From positions 108,244 to 172,243 of the forward strand of contig NZ_MSTQ01000012.1 of the NCBI RefSeq assembly GCF_001945365.1: a stretch of DNA of 64,000 nucleotides. The letters run 5' to 3'. Numbering within the stretch: position 1 is the first letter of the stretch; each line of letters opens with the position of its first letter. Under the pieces are notes generated by a model. It was given only the letters and a program-made list of their open reading frames with translations, did not search any database and was not told the DNA's origin. Origin of the DNA: Pseudomonas reinekei (GTDB lineage: Bacteria > Pseudomonadota > Gammaproteobacteria > Pseudomonadales > Pseudomonadaceae). This document shows positions 34,349 through 43,246 of this stretch, piece after piece. The position numbers and the translations under genes were made by a program.

Positions 34349-34362
34349 ACTGATGACAATAT

Positions 34363-35289
34363 TCAGGGTTGAGCATTGAACCCCCGCCGCCCCTGCAAGC
34401 CGCCGGTATGAACGAAGATCAGGCGTGTGCCCTTTTTGAATCTGCCTGCTTCGACCTGCTGCCTGAGCGCCAGCAACGCCTTGCCGGTGTACAGCGGCTC
34501 AAGAGGAACGCCGCTGGCACTTTCGGCCTGTTCGATGAACTCAAGTAACCGCGGATCAACCTTGGCAAAGCCGCCACGGCAGGCATCGATCAGCTCATAG
34601 GCCGGATCGCTCAGCCCCGCTTGCGTCACAATACTGTCGACCTGCTGCGCCACGCCATGGTCATCCGGCACCGCCAACGCCCCGTAAACCGGGCGTTCGC
34701 CCGCTTCGGCAAGCACCAGGCCCGCCAGCGTCGTACCGGTCCCGCAGGCCAGCCACCAACCGTCGTAATCGCTCCAGCCCAGGCCGCTCAAGTGCTCGCA
34801 AACCTGATCCTTGAGCGGCATGCAGCCACGCGCGCCAAGTAACCCACCGCCCCCCTCGGGCACGGGGTGCAGGTCGGGGTATCGGGCTTTCCACGGCAAC
34901 CAGAAACCGGCTTCATGCCTCGCCCGATAACCGCCATAACCCAGCCAATGCAGTTGCATGCCGAACGCCTGCAAGTCCTTTACCGTGGGTGTTTCCTGAG
35001 AATGCCCACGCAACAGGCCCACCGTGGAAAACCCGAATCGCTTGCCGGCCGCCGCCAGTGCATGCAGATGATTGGAGTGCGCCCCGCCGAGGCTGATGAT
35101 GCCTTTGGCGCCGGACTGTTCAGCGACGTTGAGGTGTTCGATCAGCTTGAACCATTTGTTGCCGCTGATCAGTGGGTCGATCTGGTCCAGACGCAAGAGG
35201 GCGACTTCGACATGGGCAGTTGTGAGCCAGTCGAGAGACAGGGGTTCGAGGGGGGCTTGGGGGAGCCAGTCGTTGGGAGAAAAAAGCAT
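34363..35289 (-). CDS. PLP-dependent D-cysteine desulfhydrase / ACC deaminase family enzyme
   Basis: A 308-residue tryptophan-synthase-beta-fold PLP enzyme. The PLP-binding Lys lies in the SGNKWFKL segment (about residue 51). The family includes D-cysteine desulfhydrase, 1-aminocyclopropane-1-carboxylate deaminase and others, and the substrate cannot be read from these motifs. GGGAHSNHLHALAAAG matches the phosphate-binding region. The start MLFSPND (35289) was chosen over upstream in-frame starts because relatives begin near here; GGAAG lies about 10 bp before. It converges with the cytochrome gene and follows fadH on the same strand. Confidence 0.82.
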   Translation of the reverse strand: MLFSPNDWLPQAPLEPLSLDWLTTAHVEVALLRLDQIDPLISGNKWFKLIEHLNVAEQSGAKGIISLGGAHSNHLHALAAAGKRFGFSTVGLLRGHSQETPTVKDLQAFGMQLHWLGYGGYRARHEAGFWLPWKARYPDLHPVPEGGGGLLGARGCMPLKDQVCEHLSGLGWSDYDGWWLACGTGTTLAGLVLAEAGERPVYGALAVPDDHGVAQQVDSIVTQAGLSDPAYELIDACRGGFAKVDPRLLEFIEQAESASGVPLEPLYTGKALLALRQQVEAGRFKKGTRLIFVHTGGLQGRRGFNAQP

Positions 35290-35332
35290 CAATGCCGCTT
35301 CCGGATGAAGGTCCGGCATCTTAGCAATCAAA

Positions 35333-35364
35333 CGGTGGCGAGGGAGCTTGCTCCCTCGCCACCG
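35333..35364. repeat. REP hairpin, GTGGCGAGGGAGC family (single)
   Basis: CGGTGGCGAGGGAGC and its complement pair around a TT loop (15-bp arms). It lies between the fadH stop and the desulfhydrase start, which are co-oriented. Confidence 0.85.
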
Positions 35365-35376
35365 CAATTGGGTGGA

Positions 35377-37416
35377 TTACAACTCGGCGGCCAACCGTGA
35401 GCCCTGGTTGATCGCGCGCTTGGCATCCAGCTCAGCCGCGACATCCGCGCCGCCGATCAAGTGCACGTTTTGCCCCGCCGCTACCAGGCCATCCTGCAAT
35501 TCGCGCAGTGGGTCCTGACCGGCGCAGATCACGATGTTGTCCACCGGCAACACGTGCGGCTCGCCGTCTTCGCCGATGCGAATGTGCAGGCCTTCGTCGT
35601 CGATCTTCAGGTATTCGACGCTGTTGAGCATTTGCACCTGCTTGTTCTTCAGACCGGTGCGGTGAATCCAGCCGGTGGTCTTGCCCAGGCCATCGCCGAC
35701 CTTGGATTTCTTGCGTTGCAGCAGGAACACTTCACGGGCCGGTGCATGAGGCGCGGCCTTGATGCCGGCGACACCGCCGCGCGCTTCCAGGTGCGTGTCG
35801 ATGCCCCACTCTTTCCAGAACTCATCGCGATTCAGGCTGGTGGCCTGCCCCTGATGCACCAGGAATTCCGAGACGTCGAAGCCGATGCCGCCAGCGCCGA
35901 TCACCGCGACGCGCTTGCCTACCGGTTTACGCTGTAGAAGCACGTCCAGGTAGCTCAAGACCTTGGCGTTCTCGACGCCCGGAATTGCCGGGGTTCTTGG
36001 CGCGATGCCGGTCGCAAGGATGATCTCGTCAAAGCCCCCCTCGACCAGTTTCGCCACATCCACGCGAGTGTTGAGGCACACCTCGACATTGGTGGTCTGC
36101 AGTTTGCGACCGAAATAACGCAGGGTCTCAAAGAACTCTTCCTTGCCCGGCACACGCTTGGCTACGTTGAACTGTCCGCCGATTTCGCTGGCCGAATCGA
36201 ACAGCGTCACCTGATGGCCGCGCTCGGCCGCCACGGTCGCGGCGGACAGGCCCGCAGGACCGGCACCGACTACAGCGATTTTCTTGATCTGCTTGACCGG
36301 CACGTAGTTGAGCTCGGTTTCGTGGCAGGCGCGAGGGTTGACCAGGCAACTGGTCAGCTTGCCGCCGAAGGTGTGATCCAGGCACGCCTGATTGCAACCG
36401 ATGCAGGTGTTGATTTCATCAGCGCGGCCTTCAGCCGCCTTGTTGACGAAGTCCGGGTCGGCGAGGAACGGGCGCGCCATGGACACCATGTCGGCATCGC
36501 CATCGGCCAGAATCTGCTCGGCCACTTCCGGGGTGTTGATGCGGTTGGTGGTGATCAGCGGAATGTTCACCGAACCACGCAGCTTGGCCGTGACCTTGCT
36601 GAATGCCGCACGCGGCACCTTGGTGGCGATGGTCGGAATCCGCGCTTCGTGCCAGCCGATACCGGTGTTGATAATCGTCGCACCGGCCTGCTCGATGGCC
36701 TTGGCCAACAGCACGATTTCTTCCCAGGTGCTGCCGCCCTCGACCAGATCGAGCATCGACAGACGGAAAATGATGATGAAATTCGGCCCCACCGCTTCAC
36801 GCACCCGGCGCACGATTTCCACCGGCAGGCGCATGCGGTTTTCGTAGCTGCCGCCCCAACGGTCGGTACGGTGGTTGGTGTGGGCGGCGAGGAACTGGTT
36901 AATGAAATAACCTTCGGACCCCATGATCTCGACGCCGTCGTACTCGGCCTGTTGCGCCAGGGTCGAACAGGTGACGAAGTCGCGGATCTGCTTCTCGATG
37001 CCGTCCTCGTCCAGCTCTTTCGGCTTGAACGGGTTGATCGGTGCCTGGATGGCGCTTGGCGCGACCTGCTTCGGGCTGTAGGCGTAACGACCGGCATGGA
37101 GAATCTGCATGCAGATCTTGCCGCCCGCCTCGTGCACCGCGCGGGTGACGATCCGATGCTTGAGCGCTTCTTCCTCGGTGGTCAGCTTGGCGGCGCCAGA
37201 GTACACACCGCCCTCGTCGTTCGGGCCGATACCCCCCGTGACCATCAAGCCAACCCCACCCCGGGCACGTTCGGCGAAATACGCCGCCATGCGCTCGAAA
37301 CCACCTGGTTTTTCTTCAAGCCCGGTGTGCATCGAGCCCATCAGGGTGCGATTGCGCAACGTGGTAAAACCCAGATCCAGCGGGGCCAACAGGTGCGGGT
37401 AATGAGCGGCGGTCAT
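35377..37416 (-). CDS. fadH: 2,4-Dienoyl-CoA reductase (NADPH), old yellow enzyme type
   Basis: A 679-residue FadH-type protein: an N-terminal FMN barrel (residues 1 to about 365), a [4Fe-4S] cluster motif CIGCNQACLD plus CLVNPRAC near residues 340-360, and a C-terminal FAD/NADPH domain (IAVVGAGPAGLSAA, IAVIGAGGIGFDV-like at about residue 510). It reduces 2,4-dienoyl-CoA intermediates from polyunsaturated acids. ATG 37416 (MTAAHYP) follows GGAG. No other beta-oxidation gene is adjacent. Length is normal for the family. Confidence 0.95.
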   Translation of the reverse strand: MTAAHYPHLLAPLDLGFTTLRNRTLMGSMHTGLEEKPGGFERMAAYFAERARGGVGLMVTGGIGPNDEGGVYSGAAKLTTEEEALKHRIVTRAVHEAGGKICMQILHAGRYAYSPKQVAPSAIQAPINPFKPKELDEDGIEKQIRDFVTCSTLAQQAEYDGVEIMGSEGYFINQFLAAHTNHRTDRWGGSYENRMRLPVEIVRRVREAVGPNFIIIFRLSMLDLVEGGSTWEEIVLLAKAIEQAGATIINTGIGWHEARIPTIATKVPRAAFSKVTAKLRGSVNIPLITTNRINTPEVAEQILADGDADMVSMARPFLADPDFVNKAAEGRADEINTCIGCNQACLDHTFGGKLTSCLVNPRACHETELNYVPVKQIKKIAVVGAGPAGLSAATVAAERGHQVTLFDSASEIGGQFNVAKRVPGKEEFFETLRYFGRKLQTTNVEVCLNTRVDVAKLVEGGFDEIILATGIAPRTPAIPGVENAKVLSYLDVLLQRKPVGKRVAVIGAGGIGFDVSEFLVHQGQATSLNRDEFWKEWGIDTHLEARGGVAGIKAAPHAPAREVFLLQRKKSKVGDGLGKTTGWIHRTGLKNKQVQMLNSVEYLKIDDEGLHIRIGEDGEPHVLPVDNIVICAGQDPLRELQDGLVAAGQNVHLIGGADVAAELDAKRAINQGSRLAAEL

Positions 37417-37625
37417 CGGTAACTCCACAACGAGCGATCACGGATAAATGTGGGCGCTCTTTGGCGCCCCTCTGTCATGGCCTACAGACTATGAGCAGTA
37501 CAGCGGACGCTCAATGACCGAAACTGACAACTTATTGATCGCAATGAGCAGCAGGCCTTGGCAAGCGTCGGCTTGGGCCATACCCTAGTCGTCAAACCCT
37601 GCACACGGCCGTTGACTGTTTCCCC

Positions 37626-38756
37626 ATGCGCAAACTTCTGTACCTGACTTTCTCCATGGCGCTGGTCGCCGCTCTTACAACCTACGCCATGTGGGCCGCA
37701 GACCGCCCGGTGGGTCATTACCTCTCGGACCTACGGATCGATCTCGCCGTCGACCAGGGTCAACCCGCCGACCGGGGCAACCTGCTGGGCATCCAGCCCG
37801 AGCTGTTTCCTACCGATTACCAGAGCCCTGAACGCCTTCACCGCAAGCTCGCCGCTTACCTGCAAAAGGCCCGGGAACAGGGTCTGTTGAATGAGAAAAC
37901 CATCGTGGTACTGCCGGAGCATGTCGGTACCTGGCTGATGGTCACCGGCGAAAAAGATGAGTTGTACCAGGCCACCACACTCAAGGAAGCCATGAACTGG
38001 CTGGCCGTGAGCAATCCGCTGAAGTTCGTCCGCGCGCTGATCGGCGCCGAGGGTGGCAGCCGTCTGGACGATGCACACTTGCGGATGAAAGCCAAAGGCA
38101 TGGCCAAGGACTATCAGGCGCTGTTCGGCGGGCTGGCGAAAGAATTTGACGTGACACTGGTGGCCGGCTCCATCGTGCTTCCCGATCCAAGCGTGATCGA
38201 CGGCAAACTGAAAATTGGCCGCGGTGCGTTGTACAACAGCAGTGTGGTATTCGGTCGCGATGGCGTGCCCATCGGTCAACCGCAGCGCCAGATGCACCCG
38301 GTCTTTGAACAACAGGATGCGATCAAGGCCAATGGCGACCATACCCTCAATGTCGTCGACACCCCGGCCGGGCGCCTTGGCGTGCTGATCGGCAGTGACA
38401 GCTGGTACCCGGACAACTACCGCAAGCTCGACGCTGAACAGGCGCAACTCGTCGCGGTCCCCGCTTTCGTCGTCGGGCGAGGCACCTGGGATCAACCGTG
38501 GCGCGGCTACAAGGGATCGTCGACACCTGGTTCCGTCAGCCTCAAGCCCGGGGAGCTCAGCGAAGGCCAGGCCTGGCGTCACCTGACCCTGACCACACAA
38601 GCCCCTTCGAGCCGGGCCATCGCCGGCATGAGCGTATTCTTGCGCGGCCAGTTCTGGGATCAACCCAGCGCCGGGCAGAGTTTTCTCAGCAGCAACGGCC
38701 AGCACTTTGCCGATGGCAATGCCCGCGGTGCGCGTTTGTTGAACCTGTGGTTGTAA
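37626..38756 (+). CDS. Nitrilase-fold protein, probably catalytically inactive
   Basis: A 376-residue protein with an N-terminal membrane/signal segment (LYLTFSMALVAALTTYAMWA, residues about 4-23), then a carbon-nitrogen hydrolase-like domain. The Glu of the nitrilase triad is seen in VVLPEHVG (Glu98). At the catalytic Cys (usual VLICxDxW) the sequence is VLIGSDSWYP: Gly256 replaces Cys. The Lys region (usual RKxH) reads QRQMHP, so the Lys seems lost too. It may therefore bind but not cleave an amide. It lies directly before an AraC regulator (3 bp gap), so the two are co-transcribed. Confidence 0.78.
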   Translation: MRKLLYLTFSMALVAALTTYAMWAADRPVGHYLSDLRIDLAVDQGQPADRGNLLGIQPELFPTDYQSPERLHRKLAAYLQKAREQGLLNEKTIVVLPEHVGTWLMVTGEKDELYQATTLKEAMNWLAVSNPLKFVRALIGAEGGSRLDDAHLRMKAKGMAKDYQALFGGLAKEFDVTLVAGSIVLPDPSVIDGKLKIGRGALYNSSVVFGRDGVPIGQPQRQMHPVFEQQDAIKANGDHTLNVVDTPAGRLGVLIGSDSWYPDNYRKLDAEQAQLVAVPAFVVGRGTWDQPWRGYKGSSTPGSVSLKPGELSEGQAWRHLTLTTQAPSSRAIAGMSVFLRGQFWDQPSAGQSFLSSNGQHFADGNARGARLLNLWL

Positions 38757-38759
38757 GCC

Positions 38760-39800
38760 ATGAAACCGATGCCGATGCGTCTCGGCGATTTATCGGTAGG
38801 CTTCGTTCATAGCCTGGCGGACGCCGTGCGCAGCCTCGGGGCTGATCCACAGCCCCTGCTGGAGCAATATGGCCTGGACGCGGCCCGCCTCGGCGAAGCG
38901 GGCGCCCGACTGTCGATCCCGCGTTATATGCGCCTGGGGCACAGTGCGATTCAGTTGACCGGCAACCCGGCGCTCGGCTTGCGCATGGGGCAGCTCAGCC
39001 GTCTGAGCCAGGCCGGCCTGGCGGGCATCACCGCAGCCCAGGCGCCGACGGTACGCGAGGCGGCGCGCTGCCTGATTCGCTTCGAAGCGTTGTACGGCTC
39101 CAACTATCGCGGTCATTCGAGCTTTCACGAAGACCCGCAAGGCGCCTGGTTACGCTTCTATTCCATCAGCCCCTATAACAGCTACAACCGCTTCGTGGTT
39201 GATTCGATCATCGCTGGCTGGTTGCAGCAATTATCCAGCCTCAGCCCTGCCCCACTGAAGGCCGAACGCATTGAGATCGAATTCGACGCACCCGACTACA
39301 GCGCCGCCTACGACGCATTGGGCGACGGCCCAATACAGTTTGGTGCCGAACACAATCAACTGCGCCTGAGCCTGGCCAGCCTCGCCCAACGCAACCCGGA
39401 GCACTGCCCGAGCACTTGGCGCCATTTGCTGAGCTTGTGTGAGCGGGAACTGGAGCAACTGACACGCACCCGTAGCCTGCGTGAACGCATCACTCAGTTA
39501 CTGGGGCCGTTGCTCAATGGTGGCCGGGAACCCGACCTGGAAGAAGTGGCGGCACGCCTTAAGCTGCCTACCTGGACCTTGCGTCGCAAACTCGCTGAAG
39601 AAGGCACGCAGTTTCGTGCAATTCTCAACGACACCCGTCGCGACCTGGCCATGACCTACATTCGCGATACCGAACTGGCGTTCGGCGAAATTGCCTACCT
39701 GCTGGGCTTTGCCTCAGCCGAAGCGTTTCAACGCGCTTTCAAACGCTGGACCGGCCAGACTCCCGGCGAGTTTCGCCGCAGTCATCGGCAATCCGCCTGA
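38760..39800 (+). CDS. AraC-family transcriptional regulator (OruR/arabinose-domain type)
   Basis: A 346-residue AraC protein with an N-terminal arabinose-binding-like domain (from IPRYMRLGHSAIQLTGNPALGLRMG) and two C-terminal helix-turn-helix motifs (LEEVAARLKLPTWTLRRKLAEEG; ELAFGEIAYLLGFASAEAFQRAFKRWTG). It starts 3 bp after the nitrilase-fold gene, so it is likely to be the regulator of that gene or of a nearby operon. No effector can be named. Confidence 0.9.
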   Translation: MKPMPMRLGDLSVGFVHSLADAVRSLGADPQPLLEQYGLDAARLGEAGARLSIPRYMRLGHSAIQLTGNPALGLRMGQLSRLSQAGLAGITAAQAPTVREAARCLIRFEALYGSNYRGHSSFHEDPQGAWLRFYSISPYNSYNRFVVDSIIAGWLQQLSSLSPAPLKAERIEIEFDAPDYSAAYDALGDGPIQFGAEHNQLRLSLASLAQRNPEHCPSTWRHLLSLCERELEQLTRTRSLRERITQLLGPLLNGGREPDLEEVAARLKLPTWTLRRKLAEEGTQFRAILNDTRRDLAMTYIRDTELAFGEIAYLLGFASAEAFQRAFKRWTGQTPGEFRRSHRQSA

Positions 39801-39803
39801 CGC

Positions 39804-39890
39804 TTACAACTCGGTAGCATCTTCGGCAGGTTCCAGCGGGTCCAGTTCAAACGCCTGATACTCGAGCAGCTCTTCTTGATAATCGTCCAT
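39804..39890 (-). CDS. 28-residue acidic peptide, previously unannotated
   Basis: Reading the minus strand from ATG 39890 gives MDDYQEELLEYQAFELDPLE followed by PAEDATEL and TAA (39806-39804). The start is preceded by GGGGGA with 8 bp spacing, an excellent ribosome-binding site. It is strongly acidic (ten Asp/Glu of 28), has no Cys and no membrane segment. The small size puts it below usual annotation cut-offs. It lies 3 bp from the end of the AraC gene, on the opposite strand, in an otherwise empty 310-bp gap (39801-40114) that also holds a hairpin at 39957-39988. I believe it is a real gene, but its role is unknown. Confidence 0.7.
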   Translation of the reverse strand: MDDYQEELLEYQAFELDPLEPAEDATEL

Positions 39891-40114
39891 TTTTTAATCC
39901 CCCACAGCTTATTGAAGAATACGTCTGATCCAGTGGTCAGCGACTCTGAGATTAAGGTGCCCGTGTGAAAGAAAAATGACGCGGGCACGACACTCCGTCG
40001 CTACTGAATAAAACGTAGCAGGCCGCCAGGGATTTATCAGCGGTTTTTTTGATTCAGGCCGCAGAACAGCGGCCTGGCTTGATGTGTATCAACGTATGCG
40101 GATGTTACTGCCCG

Positions 40115-40942
40115 TCACGGCATGGCCTTGATCGGTTCACTTGGCGCAGGCAAGTCGTTGGGATTGCCAGGCGGTGTGATGGTCTGCGTCTCAGGGGCTG
40201 GCTCTGCAACCGGAGCGGGATTGATCGGCGCGGCCTCAGGCGGCGGTGCAACCGGCTCAGAAGCGGCAGGCGGCTCATCGGCGGCTTTAGGCGCTTCTGG
40301 CGCAGGTGCAGGCGCTGGGGCAGCCTCCGGGGCCAATGGCGCCGGTACAGCCTTGGGTTCAGGCATACCCAGATCGGTTTTCGGCTTCTCGGCAATGTGC
40401 GCCGCTTCCTTTACTTCCTTGGGCAGGAAAAGTTCGACCAACGCGAAGAACCGCTCGTAGAACTTGGCGGAGGTAACGGTTTCGCTCGCTACCTTGACCA
40501 TCGAATCGTCCGACGAGCCAATCGGCATCGACACCGAACCCAGCACGCCGACACCGAGACTGGCGGAGTTGTTGGTTTTCTTCAGTGCGTACTGGTCTTG
40601 CAAGGCGTTGGCGAACACAGTGGCGTGATGCCCGGCACTGCCGTCTTCGGCACAGACCACACTGAAACTGATTTCCATGTGGGTCTCGCCGGTCTGCTGG
40701 AAGCTCTTGTGCCCGCTGACCAGTTTCGGATCGCTGCTGGTGATGATGTAACCCTGGCTGAGCAAAGCACGACGAGCGGCTTCGCAGGACACCGAATCGG
40801 TCACCGGATAGTTACGGGAAAATGTTCCGGAATCGTCGAAGTTCTCATGCTCATAGATGGCGGTTTTCTTCGACGAACAACCGGCAGCAGTGGCCAGCAG
40901 CAACGCCAGCCCGACAACCCGCATGGGAATTGATTTAAACAT
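40115..40942 (-). CDS. DUF2242 lipoprotein with Pro/Ala-rich tail
   Basis: A 275-residue lipoprotein: signal peptide with lipobox TAAGC (Cys22), a folded DUF2242 domain (residues about 30-175), and a long C-terminal tail rich in Pro, Ala and Glu (PAPLAPEAAPAPAPAP, about residues 185-275). It is probably on the outer membrane. Function is unknown. The tail looks flexible and could cross peptidoglycan. An upstream gap to ppiD's terminator (40943-41087) has nothing coding. Confidence 0.85.
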   Translation of the reverse strand: MFKSIPMRVVGLALLLATAAGCSSKKTAIYEHENFDDSGTFSRNYPVTDSVSCEAARRALLSQGYIITSSDPKLVSGHKSFQQTGETHMEISFSVVCAEDGSAGHHATVFANALQDQYALKKTNNSASLGVGVLGSVSMPIGSSDDSMVKVASETVTSAKFYERFFALVELFLPKEVKEAAHIAEKPKTDLGMPEPKAVPAPLAPEAAPAPAPAPEAPKAADEPPAASEPVAPPPEAAPINPAPVAEPAPETQTITPPGNPNDLPAPSEPIKAMP

Positions 40943-41087
40943 TGAACATCCTGAGAAAAACGGTTCGGGGCGTATTGTGCAACAGATCGATGCTTAGCGG
41001 CGCAACGATTGTGTCTTAAAACAGTTACAGGTGTGTTGACTCCAGTATTCGGTAAACGTCTCATGCGTTTGTCGTAACACCTGAAAT

Positions 41088-41117
41088 GAAAAACCCCGAC
41101 CTTCCGGCCGGGGTTCT
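41088..41117 (-). terminator. Terminator after ppiD
   Basis: On the minus strand AACCCCGGCCGGAAGGTCGGGGTT is a compact stem-loop followed by a T-run (TTTTTCATTTC), 25 bp after the ppiD stop. Confidence 0.85.
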
Positions 41118-41141
41118 CTTGACACTCAACTCAGTCAAACA

Positions 41142-43013
41142 TCAGAAACGCTTGATGTCGGCCTCGCTTTCCAGCTGCTTGCGATACGCCGCGAAGTCTT
41201 GCTGACCTACACGCGAGGCGAGGAAGCGACGGTATTGAGCCTTCTCTTCTTCGGTCGGTGTTGCAGCTTCGTTGACGCCATTCAGACGCACGATCACCAG
41301 ACTGCCATCAGCCAGGGTCACACTGCTGAACGTGGGCTTGTCCTTGCCGGTTGGCTTGGGCATGCGGAACAGCGCTTGCAGCACAGTCGGGTCTATCCCT
41401 TCCTGAGCACGGGTCGTCGCTTCGGTGACTTTCCAGTTCTGGCCGTCAATCGCCTTGTCCAGCGGGGTCTTGCCGTCGCGCAGGCTGGCTATCAACTCTT
41501 CAGCCTTGGTCTTGGCAGCCGCACTGGCGTGCTCTTTGGTCAGTTGCACGCGAATGGCGGCAGACACTTTTTCCAGCGGCAGCTGCGCAGGCTTCAGGTG
41601 TTCCTTGGCACGCAGCACGATCACGGTTTCCGGATCGAGCTCAATGGCGGTGCTGTTGGCACCCTCATCCAGCACTTCAGGGCTGAACGCAGCGGTGACC
41701 ACGGCACGGTTGGCCGCGATACCTTCACCACCTTCACGGCCGAACGGCGCGGAGGTGTGAACGGTCAGCTTCAAGTCCTGTGCCGGCTGGGCCAGATCGG
41801 AAGCCTCGAACGAAGCATCTTCCAATTGCTTGGTCGCCTCGACGAAACGCTGCTCAACTTGTGCGGCCTTCAGATCGCGGGTCAGCTTGTCTTTCAGGCT
41901 GGCGAAAGTCGGCACTTCAGGCGCTTCCACACCCAATAGCTTGATCAGGTGGAAACCGAAATCGGTACGCACCGGCTCGGAAACCTGATCCTTGTTCAAC
42001 GAATACAGCGCTTTTTCGAACGCTGGATCGTAGACACCAGGACCGGCATAACCCAAGTCACCGCCGTTGTTGGCCGAACCCGGATCCTGCGAGAACTCCT
42101 TGGCCAGCGCTTCAAACTTCTCACCCTTGTTCAGGCGTGCCTGGATCTCATCGATCCTGGTCTTGGCCTGCGCTTCGGTCGTCTTGTCGTTCACTTCGAT
42201 CAGAATGTGCGCTGCCCGGCGTTGCTCGGACAGGTTCGCGATTTCTTTCTGATACGCCGCTTGCAGGTCTTCGTCCTTGACGCTGACCTCATCAAAGAAG
42301 GAAGCCTTCTTCAATTCCAGGTAATCGATGATCACCTGATCCGGCGTCATGAATTCCTTGGCGTGTTCGTCGTAATAGGCTTTGACTTCGTCGTCAGTCA
42401 GCTTCACCGCTGCCGGGTCGGCCTTGATGTTCAGGAAAGCGAAATCGCGGGTCTGTTTTTCCAGACGGGCGAAGGCCAGTACCTGACCATCGGTGACAAA
42501 ACCGCTACCCGCCAGACCGGCGCGCAACTGACCGATCAGCATTTCCTGAGCCAGCATCTGGCGGAACTGCATACGGCTGTAGCCCAGCTGGCGAATGACC
42601 TGGTCAAAACGCTCGGCACTGAACTTGCCATCCACCTGGAATTCAGGGGTTTGCAGGATCACCTGGTCGAGAGCCGCTTCGGAGAAAGCGAATTTGGAGT
42701 TTTCTGCGCCTTGCAGCAGCAGTTTACGATCGATCAAACCCTTGAGTGCCGAATCGCGCAGCATTTTTTCGTCAAGCAAGGAAGCGTCGAAATCCTTGCC
42801 CAGCTGTTGCATGAGCTGACGGCGTTGCATATCGACCGCCTGGCTCAGCTCGTTCTGGCTGATCTCTTCACCATTGACCTTCGCCGCCTCATTCTTGCTC
42901 GTCGTGGCCTGAAAAATGGCGTCGAAACCAGTCAAAGCCATCAGTGCAACGATGACCCCGATAATGGTCTTGGCAATCCAGCCTTGTGAATTGTCCCTGA
43001 TATTCTGCAGCAT
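41142..43013 (-). CDS. ppiD: PpiD, periplasmic peptidyl-prolyl isomerase/chaperone
   Basis: A 623-residue inner-membrane-anchored chaperone. One transmembrane segment (GWIAKTIIGVIVALMALTGF, about residues 10-30), a SurA-like N-terminal chaperone domain, and one parvulin domain at about residues 260-360 (RRAAHILIEV, ALAKEFSQDPGSANNGGDLGYAGPG, VSEPVRTDFGFHLIKL). It helps periplasmic folding at the Sec translocon exit. It is last in the tig-clpP-clpX-lon-hupB-ppiD block. Upstream on this strand are a tRNA-like relic and hupB. Confidence 0.96.
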   Translation of the reverse strand: MLQNIRDNSQGWIAKTIIGVIVALMALTGFDAIFQATTSKNEAAKVNGEEISQNELSQAVDMQRRQLMQQLGKDFDASLLDEKMLRDSALKGLIDRKLLLQGAENSKFAFSEAALDQVILQTPEFQVDGKFSAERFDQVIRQLGYSRMQFRQMLAQEMLIGQLRAGLAGSGFVTDGQVLAFARLEKQTRDFAFLNIKADPAAVKLTDDEVKAYYDEHAKEFMTPDQVIIDYLELKKASFFDEVSVKDEDLQAAYQKEIANLSEQRRAAHILIEVNDKTTEAQAKTRIDEIQARLNKGEKFEALAKEFSQDPGSANNGGDLGYAGPGVYDPAFEKALYSLNKDQVSEPVRTDFGFHLIKLLGVEAPEVPTFASLKDKLTRDLKAAQVEQRFVEATKQLEDASFEASDLAQPAQDLKLTVHTSAPFGREGGEGIAANRAVVTAAFSPEVLDEGANSTAIELDPETVIVLRAKEHLKPAQLPLEKVSAAIRVQLTKEHASAAAKTKAEELIASLRDGKTPLDKAIDGQNWKVTEATTRAQEGIDPTVLQALFRMPKPTGKDKPTFSSVTLADGSLVIVRLNGVNEAATPTEEEKAQYRRFLASRVGQQDFAAYRKQLESEADIKRF

Positions 43014-43077
43014 GCGTCCCCCATAAACGGTTGAACTTCAAAATTAGGCAACCGTGGAGCGTGGGTAGAATCCGGAT

Positions 43078-43106
43078 AGAAGAAAGGCGCATCCGAGGAT
43101 GCGCCT
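43078..43106 (-). terminator. Terminator between the tRNA-like sequence and ppiD
   Basis: Minus strand GGCGCATCC-TC-GGATGCGCC followed by TTTCTTCT, 10 bp past the tRNA-like 3' end. It should stop transcripts coming from the hupB direction before ppiD. Confidence 0.8.
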
Positions 43107-43115
43107 TCTCGTAAC

Positions 43116-43193
43116 TGGCGGAGCGGACCGATGACTCGAACTTGTGAGCCTCGGTGTCTCGGACCGGCGACCTGCCGACTGGACTACCGCTCC
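43116..43193 (-). pseudogene. Decayed tRNA-Asp-like sequence
   Basis: 78 nt reading GGAGCGGTAGTCCAGTCGGC at the 5' end and CCGCTCCGCCA at the 3' end. The acceptor stem GGAGCGG/CCGCTCC is perfect and CCA is encoded, as in Pseudomonas tRNA-Asp (GGAGCGGTAGTTCAGTCGG...). The rest has decayed: the D-stem has a mismatch, the anticodon stem keeps four pairs around a CCGAGAC loop that lacks U33 and reads no Asp GTC, and the T-stem (before/after TTCGAGT) no longer pairs. It cannot be a standard tRNA. It lies between hupB and ppiD, followed directly by a terminator. Confidence 0.7.
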
Positions 43194-43246
43194 GCTGCCA
43201 GGTCAGGCTTGACCCCGACCCGGATAAGCAAAAACCTGAATCGAAC

